This document shows positions 23,867 through 30,830 of a stretch of DNA of 36,313 nucleotides, one piece after another (within the stretch, counting starts at the first letter, position 1; each line of letters begins with the position of its first letter). Source of the stretch: a virus; IMG/VR virus record IMGVR_UViG_3300008448_000287, positions 1 to 36,313 of that record. One strand, given 5' to 3'. Below the pieces are notes generated by a model. That model was not told the origin of the DNA. It searched no databases and saw only the letters and a list, made by a program, of their open reading frames with translations. Both the position numbers and the translations under genes were made by a program.

Positions 23867-24254
23867 TTCCTGTAAGGTAAAGCAACGACATTTTCTTGAT
23901 GAGCAACCTCCTGCGGTAAGAGAATTTACTTCTATTGCCGTTTATGATACGGAGATTGTTACTCCTAAAATTGTATTCGATACAATCTTTAAATTCCTTC
24001 CAAATGATACTGTGTTTATCACAGATAGCATTACAAGAGTGAAATTGAAGGTAGTTAAGTTACCTGGAGATTCGATTTACATTCAGCCTGAATGCCCTTC
24101 TGATACTATCACGATAAAGCAGTATAGGATTGAGAAAGTTAAAGAATCAATTCTTGATAATCCAAATAATGTAAAGAAGACTATCTTATTTATCATACTT
24201 GGAATATTTGCTTTATTTGCGATTGGATATACAGTAAATGCCATTAAGAGATGA
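23790..24254 (+). CDS. Probable unimolecular spanin (lipoprotein with C-terminal TM)
   Basis: 154 aa from ATG 23790. The N-terminus has a basic patch, a hydrophobic run (IILTLLLGVMMV) and a lipobox-like ANSC, so the mature protein would be anchored in the outer membrane. The middle is beta-rich with repeats of D-T-(I/V)-F (FDTIFKFLPNDTVFITDSIT). A C-terminal transmembrane helix (ILFIILGIFALFAIGYTV) enters the inner membrane. This two-anchor layout is that of u-spanins such as T1 gp11, which fuse inner and outer membranes in the last step of lysis. The overlap with the holin gene is also typical of lysis cassettes. Confidence 0.7.
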   Translation: MSIKTNTLRKKKIILTLLLGVMMVANSCKVKQRHFLDEQPPAVREFTSIAVYDTEIVTPKIVFDTIFKFLPNDTVFITDSITRVKLKVVKLPGDSIYIQPECPSDTITIKQYRIEKVKESILDNPNNVKKTILFIILGIFALFAIGYTVNAIKR

Positions 24255-24724
24255 CACCTCAAGAATTTGTACTTCGTCTTCAAGCCGTATCACGACTATT
24301 CAAACGTGATAAGTCTAATGTATTGTTGCAACCAATGATTGAGTTGGAAGAAACGATGAAGTCAAGGATATTTGAAAAGGGTATTAATTCATCGGGTCGT
24401 AAAATTGGCAAGTATGGTCAATCCTGGCCTCCTATAAGGAAGGAAAGGGGATTGCAGACAAAGTATGTTGATCTGAAGTTCTCAGGTGATTTAATGGACT
24501 CTTTCGTTGCCGATAGGGATGAAAAGGATAGTGTTGCTTTAGGGTTTTCTGATGATTTCAATTACGAAAAGGCGTTATATCAAGAAGCACTTCAGGGTAA
24601 AAAGAAGGGGGGATTTAACTCCATGAATATTTTTACCCCAAGAAATGTTGAGATTCGCCAAATGCAGAAAGTCGCATTGAAAGAAATTGAAGATGAGATT
24701 GAAAAAATCATAAATGTATTCTGA
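24251..24724 (+). CDS. Tail completion / virion morphogenesis protein candidate
   Basis: 157 aa, ATGA-coupled to the spanin gene. The pattern of helical N-terminus (MTPQEFVLRLQAVSRLF), GKYGQSWPPIRKERG, ...LKFSGDLMDSFV and an amphipathic end resembles phage virion morphogenesis (Mu gpG-like) or HK97 gp10-like proteins that finish the tail or head-tail joint. It is located after the lysis genes instead of between head and tail genes. Confidence 0.55.
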   Translation: MTPQEFVLRLQAVSRLFKRDKSNVLLQPMIELEETMKSRIFEKGINSSGRKIGKYGQSWPPIRKERGLQTKYVDLKFSGDLMDSFVADRDEKDSVALGFSDDFNYEKALYQEALQGKKKGGFNSMNIFTPRNVEIRQMQKVALKEIEDEIEKIINVF

Positions 24725-25263
24725 TGGTTGTTTACGATAACATAAATGGTATTCTTGATTTTCTCTCTGAGAATATCAAAAGGATGATTCCTGAGTTCAA
24801 GAAATCAGTTTTCTTGGCAAGGATTGATGAAGAAGGAAGAGTTCTCGTTCAGTCTGATCCGACTCAAAATGAATTTAAATGGGCAGGACTATCGGATACA
24901 GAGGGCAACTACTTCTATATCCGGCACAGAGATGAAGGGAATATCTTCTATGAAGAGTCTGTAACAGCACCAAAAACATCTTGTAATTATTACATAATGA
25001 ATATTCGTTATGAATTACGATTGGTCGCTGTATTGAAGAATGCTTGTGCTTATACCTTGGAGAATACGATTCGGGATACAATGATTTCGATAAAGTTTCC
25101 AAATCAGAGTTCAATCAAAAATATTCGATTCATTCCGACAAAATCTGTCATTGATAGTATTCAAGTTCTCAGAGAGGAATCACCTAAAACAAAGGCGTTC
25201 GATAAAAACATGATGTTTGTCGCTATAGATTTCGATTTGGGTTTTGAAAAGCATTATATTTGA
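24724..25263 (+). CDS. Possible tail terminator/minor tail protein
   Basis: 179 aa, overlapping the previous stop by one base. Alternating strands (RYELRLVAVLKNACAYTLEN, MMFVAIDFDLGFEK) and helices (NINGILDFLSENIKRMIPEF) are compatible with the gpU-like tail terminator fold. It follows a gp10-like candidate, as in many siphophages. No diagnostic motif is present, so the call rests on order and size. Confidence 0.45.
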   Translation: MVVYDNINGILDFLSENIKRMIPEFKKSVFLARIDEEGRVLVQSDPTQNEFKWAGLSDTEGNYFYIRHRDEGNIFYEESVTAPKTSCNYYIMNIRYELRLVAVLKNACAYTLENTIRDTMISIKFPNQSSIKNIRFIPTKSVIDSIQVLREESPKTKAFDKNMMFVAIDFDLGFEKHYI

Positions 25264-25278
25264 TAAAAATATCGATAC

Positions 25279-25593
25279 ATGAATTGCGGTTGCTGTAAAG
25301 ATTTAGGTTGTTTTGCTCCAGGTCAAATTATTGATTTCGGATTCACAAATCCATGTGATGCTGAGGCTGATTTTGTGTTTCAGATTTGGAGCAATGGAAC
25401 ATTCTATGAAGTAACAGAAACATTTGACCCATTGGAGGAGATTCAATTGACAATGACGTTCAATGAAAATTCTGTGACTGAAATCAAGATAAAACTCCCT
25501 GCTTGTATGACCGGTGAAGGGATACACTATGCAACAACTCCTGATGGGGCTTGTTGTTTCTTGGTAAAAGGTGTTGTAACAACTTGCTTATAA
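25279..25593 (+). CDS. Small Cys-rich protein, 104 aa
   Basis: It begins MNCGCCKDLGCF and contains nine cysteines (including GACC near the end) in an otherwise beta-rich sequence. This resembles the Cys-rich style of the capsid and second virion protein, so it may be a virion component with disulfides or bound metal. The stop overlaps the next start (TAATG). No family is recognised. Confidence 0.5.
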   Translation: MNCGCCKDLGCFAPGQIIDFGFTNPCDAEADFVFQIWSNGTFYEVTETFDPLEEIQLTMTFNENSVTEIKIKLPACMTGEGIHYATTPDGACCFLVKGVVTTCL

Positions 25594-26003
25594 TGGATAA
25601 ATCAACTGCGATTAAACTTGTCTTTGCAGCTTTCCTATTGGGATTTGTTGCTGCCGGTATGAGTTCATACGAAGGCAAACAAGATTTCATGGAAATGATT
25701 TTCGTTGGATTCTTTAGTGCCATGACAAGTTTCTTCTTGCAGTTCACCTATATGCCAGGTCAGATATTCGGAAAATGGATTCCTTTCCTTGAGAGGCGAT
25801 TCCGTGATAATCCGAATTCATCTGTTCCTTGGATTGCAGAACCATTGGGTTTATGTCCCTATTGCCAAAATATTTGGATTTGCATAATCGGTTATCTGAT
25901 TATGAATCTGACAATGGGAACAACCTGGTGGCTGTTTATTCCTGCAACTGCTGTTGCTCATTTCTCATTAACATTATTTGATAGAGCCTTTTGGCGTGAC
26001 TAA
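25593..26003 (+). CDS. Integral membrane protein with CPYC motif
   Basis: 136 aa from the ATG overlapping the previous stop; an in-frame upstream ATG at 25551 is rejected because it lies inside the previous gene. Three or four hydrophobic segments surround LGLCPYCQNIWICIIGYLI, which recalls the C-x-x-C...W of DUF1360-type membrane proteins found in some phages. The role is unknown; CPYC may be a metal site or redox pair. It is odd to find it among virion genes, so a late host-membrane function or superinfection block is possible. Confidence 0.55.
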   Translation: MDKSTAIKLVFAAFLLGFVAAGMSSYEGKQDFMEMIFVGFFSAMTSFFLQFTYMPGQIFGKWIPFLERRFRDNPNSSVPWIAEPLGLCPYCQNIWICIIGYLIMNLTMGTTWWLFIPATAVAHFSLTLFDRAFWRD

Positions 26004-26004
26004 C

Positions 26005-26214
26005 ATGGAAGTAAAATATCATTTCGGTTCTTACTACATTACTCATCCTGCATACAATTATGTGTTTAAGATAACACAGATGCTTGATGGTGTTTCAACC
26101 ATTGAAGTAGTCAATGATTTTCCTAAGTATGGTGAGTATATTGATCCCAATGATATCATCGTGATTGGAATCATGGAGAACCTCAAGAATTTTATTGCTA
26201 AACTTTCTTCTTAA
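26005..26214 (+). CDS. Hypothetical protein, 69 aa
   Basis: The ATG at 26005 (after GACTAAC) is preferred to an in-frame start at 25978 within the previous gene. The protein (MEVKYHFGSYYITHPAYNYV) is short, beta-rich and acidic towards the end, with an amphipathic last helix (GIMENLKNFIAKLSS). The stop overlaps the next start. No family is recognised. Confidence 0.5.
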   Translation: MEVKYHFGSYYITHPAYNYVFKITQMLDGVSTIEVVNDFPKYGEYIDPNDIIVIGIMENLKNFIAKLSS

Positions 26215-27092
26215 TGAAAAGGATAGTTCTTCCTAAAATCACAGCCATGTCCCCTCCAAGGGGAACTTGTTGCGGTACTGCTGCATCAAAGAGATTTGTT
26301 TTTAATGCTGATGGAGGAACTCCCTGTTGTGGCTTGGTTAATCCTGCTATTTCAATCGTAAACTACAATCCCTCTGAAGGAACACAAGAGGGTGATGTAT
26401 ATACATTCGCAAATCTTGAATGTAGCGTTAATCTTTGTTTTTCTGTTTCAGCAAGTAATCCTGATGCAGCAAGAACAAGTCTTAGTCTTTTTACAGACAT
26501 TGGAGGAAGTTTCTCAAGTCAACTGATGCCGTTAGATGGAACACCTGTTTGTGTTGATTTCAATAATGGTGATTCGTTTTACTTTTATGCTGCATCAGAT
26601 GAGTGTAACACATTTACTGTGTCAGCGACAAATGGCACTTGCGGTACAAACTTAGGAGTGATAGAACAGATTTCTGTTTTCTTTGACCCTGCTTGTACTA
26701 TTTGCCCTCCTTGGGATTTGGGTAATCGTCATTCATTTACTCCTGAATTAGACCATGCTTGGCAATTACTTGGCCCGAATCAGGCATTGACAATCTCTTT
26801 GAATGCCGATATCAATGAATTTAACCCAAGTATAAGTGTAATGGGGTATGTTAATCCAACTGCTCCGGATTGGAGTTCAGGAACAACACAAAGTGCTGTA
26901 ATAATGGAAAATGGAAATTCCTATGGAAATATTCCTTTTACGATTGCACCCGGTGAATACCTAATTATCAGAATGACTGCTTACGACCCAAGTTGTGCCG
27001 ATGTATATATTACGTTTGCAGACCTAACTTGCGGTCAGCAAATATCAAGCGGTCAAATCAATAGCTTTATGGTAAACAAAGGTGCTTGTTAA
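26214..27092 (+). CDS. Cys-rich structural-type protein, possible receptor-binding protein
   Basis: 292 aa, last gene of the rightward block. A short basic start (MKRIVLPKITAMSPPRG) precedes a Cys-rich, Ser/Thr/Asn-rich beta body with about 14 cysteines, many paired (TCC, PCC, CTICPP). The second half (SFTPELDHAWQLLGPNQALT, then FTIAPGEYLIIRMTAYD) reads like a beta-sandwich. Charge is low and no membrane segment is present. The composition resembles the large fibre-like proteins at 11155-15746. The stop codon overlaps that of the convergent leftward gene. Confidence 0.45.
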   Translation: MKRIVLPKITAMSPPRGTCCGTAASKRFVFNADGGTPCCGLVNPAISIVNYNPSEGTQEGDVYTFANLECSVNLCFSVSASNPDAARTSLSLFTDIGGSFSSQLMPLDGTPVCVDFNNGDSFYFYAASDECNTFTVSATNGTCGTNLGVIEQISVFFDPACTICPPWDLGNRHSFTPELDHAWQLLGPNQALTISLNADINEFNPSISVMGYVNPTAPDWSSGTTQSAVIMENGNSYGNIPFTIAPGEYLIIRMTAYDPSCADVYITFADLTCGQQISSGQINSFMVNKGAC

Positions 27093-27319
27093 GACTTTGA
27101 AGCCAATAAATTCTTTTTAGAATTCTTTCTGACTTCAAGAATTTCTATTTGCAGCTTATCAATATTATCCTGGAACTCCTTACGTTGCATTGTCATCGCA
27201 TCGATGATGCTGTCGTAATTCTTACATTGCATTCGATACCATGAAATCATTTTTGTGATTTCAACTTCCTTGTTATCGACTTTTATTTCTCTTAGTTTTC
27301 GTTCAGGTCTTATTTTCAT
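27089..27319 (-). CDS. Small coiled-coil protein, 76 aa
   Basis: Last gene of the leftward block, converging with the late block; the stops overlap by 3 bp. It is strongly charged with a predicted coiled coil (MQRKEFQDNIDKLQIEILEV). It starts within a base of the upstream gene's stop (coupling). No family recognised. Confidence 0.55.
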   Translation of the reverse strand: MKIRPERKLREIKVDNKEVEITKMISWYRMQCKNYDSIIDAMTMQRKEFQDNIDKLQIEILEVRKNSKKNLLASKS

Positions 27320-27543
27320 TACATTGGTTTATCGGGATCAAACATTTTCCTGATTTGATATTTCTTAGCCATTGCTTCTGTTTTCTTCAGAAGAAAAATA
27401 ATAGCATCTATCACACCAAAAAAATTCAAGATTTTTAACGTGATGATTACTGATATTGCAATCAGTAGTCCGGTGAAAGCGATTGTGACATAGATTGGAA
27501 TTGCGATAAACAATCCAATTTTTGTTTTTAGAGGTGTTTGCAT
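27319..27543 (-). CDS. Small membrane protein, 74 aa
   Basis: One long or two short hydrophobic segments (IGLFIAIPIYVTIAFTGLLI and VIITLKILNFFGVIDAIIFL) followed by a basic tail. It overlaps the upstream gene by 16 bp and touches the downstream start. Its location at the end of the early block suggests a membrane-acting accessory protein. Function unknown. Confidence 0.55.
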   Translation of the reverse strand: MQTPLKTKIGLFIAIPIYVTIAFTGLLIAISVIITLKILNFFGVIDAIIFLLKKTEAMAKKYQIRKMFDPDKPM

Positions 27544-27971
27544 TTATAGAGTTCGATGAAATATTTAAACGCTTCTTTATCCATGAAGAATCTCTTCGAT
27601 GGGTTTGTTGCAAGATAGATTTCTATTGACTTCTTTTGTGACTCAGCAAAAAGATTCAGAGCAATAGGATAATCTGTGATATAAGACTTGTGATTGTAGC
27701 AATCGGTTATCTTGGCTTTACCTGTAAAGCGGTTATCGTAATCAAAAGTCTTGCTAATCTCAATCATCAATTCATTGAGGTTAGTGATACTAATGATTTG
27801 AATTTTTGCAGCAACAGATGATATTAAATCATCGAGATAAATATCTAATTCATGCTTGCTACCTTCAAAATCGATGGTTCTATAACCGTGATATATATCG
27901 GTTACATGAATGCCATCTTTTTGCTTTTCTTCAGGCCAATAACCCTTTATGGTCACTTGCCATTTATCCAT
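27528..27971 (-). CDS. Hypothetical protein, 147 aa
   Basis: The frame is open upstream to 28088, but ATG 27971 is chosen because it overlaps the SSB stop by only 8 bp; the longer form would be buried in the SSB gene. It begins MDKWQVTIKGYWPEEKQKDG and contains beta strands, a helical middle and a basic end (LATNPSKRFFMDKEAFKYFI). Coupling to SSB suggests a DNA-metabolism accessory. No family is recognised. Confidence 0.55.
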   Translation of the reverse strand: MDKWQVTIKGYWPEEKQKDGIHVTDIYHGYRTIDFEGSKHELDIYLDDLISSVAAKIQIISITNLNELMIEISKTFDYDNRFTGKAKITDCYNHKSYITDYPIALNLFAESQKKSIEIYLATNPSKRFFMDKEAFKYFIELYKCKHL

Positions 27972-28293
27972 TTTGCCAAGTGAGCAATTCAAACTTATCG
28001 ATGACGATTTCTCCGACTTTTTGTTCATCTCCATTATTGTCTTTATAGAGCCTGGTTTTGAACTTTCCATCGACAAACACCTTAGCACCTTTCTTGGCGT
28101 GTTTATTGATAAACTCAGCGGTTTTACCCCATGCTACACAGCGAAACCATTCTGTGATTTTTACAGGGTCACCATTTTTATCTTTTGTGTTCTCTGATAC
28201 TGCAACATTGAAGTTGGAACACATTGTTCCGTTTCCGAAGTCTTTGTAAGTTGGGTCATTTCCCAAGTTACCCATGATGATGATCTTGTTCAT
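27964..28293 (-). CDS. ssb: Single-stranded DNA-binding protein
   Basis: 109 aa OB-fold SSB. It begins MNKIIIMGNLGNDPTYKDFG, with later TEWFRCVAWGKTAEFINKHA, KKGAKVFVDGKFKTRLY and VIDKFELL, all typical SSB blocks with aromatic residues that stack on ssDNA. It stops right after the OB fold and lacks the usual acidic C-terminal tip (DDDxPF-like) that recruits host partners. The start follows AGCCTCAAAAACAATTAACCA, a version of the leader motif of this genome. It would coat ssDNA for replication and RecT annealing. Confidence 0.92.
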   Translation of the reverse strand: MNKIIIMGNLGNDPTYKDFGNGTMCSNFNVAVSENTKDKNGDPVKITEWFRCVAWGKTAEFINKHAKKGAKVFVDGKFKTRLYKDNNGDEQKVGEIVIDKFELLTWQNG

Positions 28294-28296
28294 TGG

Positions 28297-28635
28297 TTAA
28301 TTGTTTTTGAGGCTGAAAGATATGAAAGATTTATTCTTGTTATTGTACCATTCTGCCCATACCTGGGTCAGAACATCAAATGACTCAGCTGCAATAATTA
28401 CCTCTCCATCTTTGAGAATTATTTCAGTTGTTTTACGCTCGATACCATCGTACATATAGCCAATCAATTCCATTGGAATAAGAGCAAGACGCTTGAGTTC
28501 CGGATTTGGATTTACGATGCTTAGTATATCATCGTCTTCATCGATATCCCTTGCTATCCAAATTGGCACTTGTATAAACTCTTGCATGGTACTAAGATAC
28601 CCTTGGTTTTGCCAAACAAATCCTAAATCATGCAT
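28297..28635 (-). CDS. Hypothetical protein, 112 aa
   Basis: It overlaps the upstream gene end by 8 bp and stops 3 bp before the SSB start. An acidic front (DIDEDDDILSIV) and a C-terminal part (ILKDGEVIIAAESFDVLTQV followed by WAEWYNNKNK) are seen. No family is recognised. The location between replication genes suggests a replication or regulation accessory. Confidence 0.5.
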   Translation of the reverse strand: MHDLGFVWQNQGYLSTMQEFIQVPIWIARDIDEDDDILSIVNPNPELKRLALIPMELIGYMYDGIERKTTEIILKDGEVIIAAESFDVLTQVWAEWYNNKNKSFISFSLKNN

Positions 28636-29512
28636 CTTGTGTATCTTTTTTAAGCCAATTTTCTATTTGTTCCTCCAAATCAGTACCATCAGTTTTCGAC
28701 TGCTCAAAAAATCGCTCAAGGCTCATTCTGTAACATTCTTTTTTGATGATATAGTCCATCGCCTTTTCAAAGCCAAGTCGTTCGACTTCATTTTTCAAAT
28801 GCTTAATCCTATCAAATTCGGTTTTGTCATCTGTTTTTTTGGATATTTCCAATTTAGCTATTTTAAGGGCTTCTGCGTGTATTTCTTTTTTGGTTGATAG
28901 GGGAACATCAAGAAGACCCATTTTGTCGCTCAGATGGCTGTAAATTACGTTATAAGGCACTATTCCAAATGTGATTGTACCTGTCTTCAAATAAAACCTC
29001 CAAGGTTTGATGATACACTCCCTGATAAAATCATGGGTTTGCTCCTTTCTGTGATTGGGGTTTACTTGTTGTTTTTCAGCGTTTTCCATTTTAATTTCTC
29101 CTATTCGATAGTCTTTGTAAGCGTTGTTTTTGAGTTTTTGATAGGCTGACATGACATCGCCAAGGTAAATCGCTGAGAAGTTCTGATAGTGATTCCCATT
29201 CATGTCAAGTTTTTTTTCGGCCAAAGCATGGAAGGCATTCTTGAATTCTTCCAGGGTAAAGTTCCCAAGATTGGAACGCATGAAGTTGATGATTACTACG
29301 CTTTGGAAGTCTGTCGGCAGGTTCTCCGGTTTGATTCCTATCAGGGCGAAGATATAGCCAATGACCTTTTTGATTTCCAGGTCGGTACAGTCTTTTACCT
29401 TTACCCCTTTGGATGCAACCATAATTGCTTCACCCATTGCTGACCCAATTTCGAATTGCGTCATCGAAAGACACTTTTGGAGATGATCCTTGGTTGTTAG
29501 TTCTGTTCCCAT
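28628..29512 (-). CDS. Putative replication-associated protein, 294 aa
   Basis: Starts at ATG 29512 after an A-rich leader, overlapping the end of the initiator gene by 83 bp. The N-terminal part is helical (MTQFEIGSAMGEAIMVASKG...KKVIGYIFALIGIKPENLP), with a segment LEEFKNAFHALAEKKLDMNG...HYQNFSAIYLGDVMSAYQK. That arrangement recalls phage replication helper proteins encoded after DnaD-like initiators. No Walker motif is present, so it is not a DnaC-like ATPase. The C-terminal half is charged and coiled. Confidence 0.5.
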   Translation of the reverse strand: MGTELTTKDHLQKCLSMTQFEIGSAMGEAIMVASKGVKVKDCTDLEIKKVIGYIFALIGIKPENLPTDFQSVVIINFMRSNLGNFTLEEFKNAFHALAEKKLDMNGNHYQNFSAIYLGDVMSAYQKLKNNAYKDYRIGEIKMENAEKQQVNPNHRKEQTHDFIRECIIKPWRFYLKTGTITFGIVPYNVIYSHLSDKMGLLDVPLSTKKEIHAEALKIAKLEISKKTDDKTEFDRIKHLKNEVERLGFEKAMDYIIKKECYRMSLERFFEQSKTDGTDLEEQIENWLKKDTQDA

Positions 29513-30170
29513 TTTTTTGCTTTTCGTTTTTAGCCCAATTCAAGGCGGTGCGGTAAATTGAGTTATACTTTTTGTGAGAGTCTTTGTAGTTGTCTAAATT
29601 ATTTAAAATTACTTTGACCAAATCTAATCCGAATTCGTTTATCAATTTTTCGGATTGCTCATCGCTAAGTTGTTCACGAAATTTTTGGAGGTTGCTACAA
29701 TTTTCCTTTACCCAAACTGATAATGGGTGATTAGAAATAATTTGGAGGCTATTATTATTATTATTAATATTCTTTCTTTCTTTTCTTTCTTCTTTAGTGG
29801 TTATTTGTTGGTTATTTGTTGGCTGTTCGTTGGTCGAACCTTGGCTGATGTCCTGATATTTTTCGTAGTTAAGTATTGATATTAAGGTACTTGTGTTGGT
29901 CGTTTGTTGGTCGATTTGTTGCAGCTCTTCGAACAATTTTAGTAAACGTCTGATTTTTGATTCCGAAATTTCGGTATTTTTTGACAATACTTTTCGGCCT
30001 GTAACTAATTGACCTGGTTGGAGTTCTATCAGTTTTCCGTTCCAATAAATCTCTTTTTTTCGGAACATGGAATGTGATATCAGATATATCCATAAATACA
30101 TTGCATCATGGTCAGTTGCCCAAGGCTGTTCCCATATTGAACGGTGAATTTTAATCCATCCTGTATCCAT
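29430..30170 (-). CDS. Replication initiator / replisome organiser (DnaD-like, winged helix)
   Basis: 246 aa. The N-terminal 90 residues match the winged-helix front of phage replisome organisers: GWIKIHRSIWEQPWATDHDA, YLWIYLISHSMFR, LQPGQLVTGRKVLSKNTEIS and SKIRRLLKLFEEL. A Gln/Asn/Thr-rich linker (about 86-145) follows, then a helical DnaD-like C-terminal part with DNYKDSHKKYNSIYRTALNW, like the YxxxxxIWRxxxNW element of that domain. It probably binds the origin and loads host helicase. The linker is encoded by iteron-like repeats and an AT-rich stretch (see 29750-29921), as in lambda O. Confidence 0.75.
   Translation of the reverse strand: MDTGWIKIHRSIWEQPWATDHDAMYLWIYLISHSMFRKKEIYWNGKLIELQPGQLVTGRKVLSKNTEISESKIRRLLKLFEELQQIDQQTTNTSTLISILNYEKYQDISQGSTNEQPTNNQQITTKEERKERKNINNNNNSLQIISNHPLSVWVKENCSNLQKFREQLSDEQSEKLINEFGLDLVKVILNNLDNYKDSHKKYNSIYRTALNWAKNEKQKNGNRTNNQGSSPKVSFDDAIRNWVSNG
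29750..29921. other. Candidate replication origin inside the initiator gene
   Basis: The AT-rich/polypyrimidine tract 29750-29794 (TTA repeats, then TTCTTTC repeats) lies beside a tandem 11-bp repeat GGTTATTTGTT (29799-29820) and three copies of GTTGGTCG (29829-29836, 29895-29902, 29906-29913; the last two 11 bp apart). Iterons plus an unwinding element inside the initiator gene is the lambda ori arrangement. The repeats also encode Gln/Asn/Thr-rich linker residues, so a purely coding explanation remains possible. Confidence 0.5.
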
Positions 30171-30235
30171 TTTTTTGGGGTGTATTTATCCTATCTCCGT
30201 CTTTCAGGAGTCGGTGTGTTTATAAATGATTTGAA

Positions 30236-30625
30236 TTATTTACCCAACAAATCCATCAATTCCTTGACATCAGTATCGTACTTTTTCCTGCGACCTGTGA
30301 TGATATTGCTAACCATTACAGGATGATATTGCTCATAGGTACGACAAAAGCCACGGATGCTATGGTACTTGATAACGATGTTTTGGCGAATGAATTCACG
30401 CTGTTCATCGCTTGTATGCTTGGGGTCAGGAGTCAAATCTGTATCCTGAATCTTGCTCTGAAGGATATTCAGATATTGTTCAGTCTTAGACATTGCCATC
30501 TTCCCTGAGAAGAAATTACGCATCTCCTTTTCGGGAATACCGGTAATGGCACAGAAACGCCTAATGTTTTTGAATTTAAATCGAATGAGGTGCTTGATCT
30601 TGTTGATTTGTTCCAGGTTGTTCAT
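30236..30625 (-). CDS. HTH-like regulator with two tandem repeats, 129 aa
   Basis: Two similar ~45-residue units are seen: HLIRFKFKNIRRFCAITGIP followed by EKEMRNFFSGKM, and FIRQNIVIKYHSIRGFCRTY followed by ...VMVSNIITGRRKKY. Each has an IR(R/G)FC helix, a turn and a (F/I)x(S/T)G(K/R) end, as in Cro/CI-type helix-turn-helix units. A DNA-binding early regulator is likely. It starts inside the end of the upstream gene and is separated from the initiator gene by 65 bp. No peptidase or dimerisation domain is attached. Confidence 0.6.
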   Translation of the reverse strand: MNNLEQINKIKHLIRFKFKNIRRFCAITGIPEKEMRNFFSGKMAMSKTEQYLNILQSKIQDTDLTPDPKHTSDEQREFIRQNIVIKYHSIRGFCRTYEQYHPVMVSNIITGRRKKYDTDVKELMDLLGK

Positions 30626-30830
30626 TGAGGTATTGGATTATGGTTTGAATGATATCTTTCGAACTGACATCTTTAAGGAAACGAATCATCTGAATTTCTT
30701 CTTCTAATGCTAAAAGAGGATTCTCCTGATAAATTCGCTTCCTTTCTAAGAGGTCATTTAAATTGCTCTGAAGGTTTTCTATTTCAGAGTTTATGTGATT
30801 GAGATGCTTCAATTTTCTTGCGTTTAGCAC
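30576..30830 (-). CDS. Small coiled-coil protein, 84 aa
   Basis: It overlaps the recT end by 47 bp and the next gene's start by 50 bp, so both ends are shared. The front is a clear coiled coil (LKHLNHINSEIENLQSNLND...LLERKRIYQENPLLALEEEI), followed by a helix and a Gln/Pro-rich end. It may partner RecT or the HTH protein. No family is recognised. The start at 30830 is the only in-frame ATG that gives the full coiled coil. Confidence 0.5.
   Translation of the reverse strand: MLNARKLKHLNHINSEIENLQSNLNDLLERKRIYQENPLLALEEEIQMIRFLKDVSSKDIIQTIIQYLNEQPGTNQQDQAPHSI

Noticed and set aside
29750-29921. CRISPR-like or microsatellite array
   Set aside because: The repeats are short (8-11 bp), inside a gene and without spacers; better explained as iterons or low-complexity coding.
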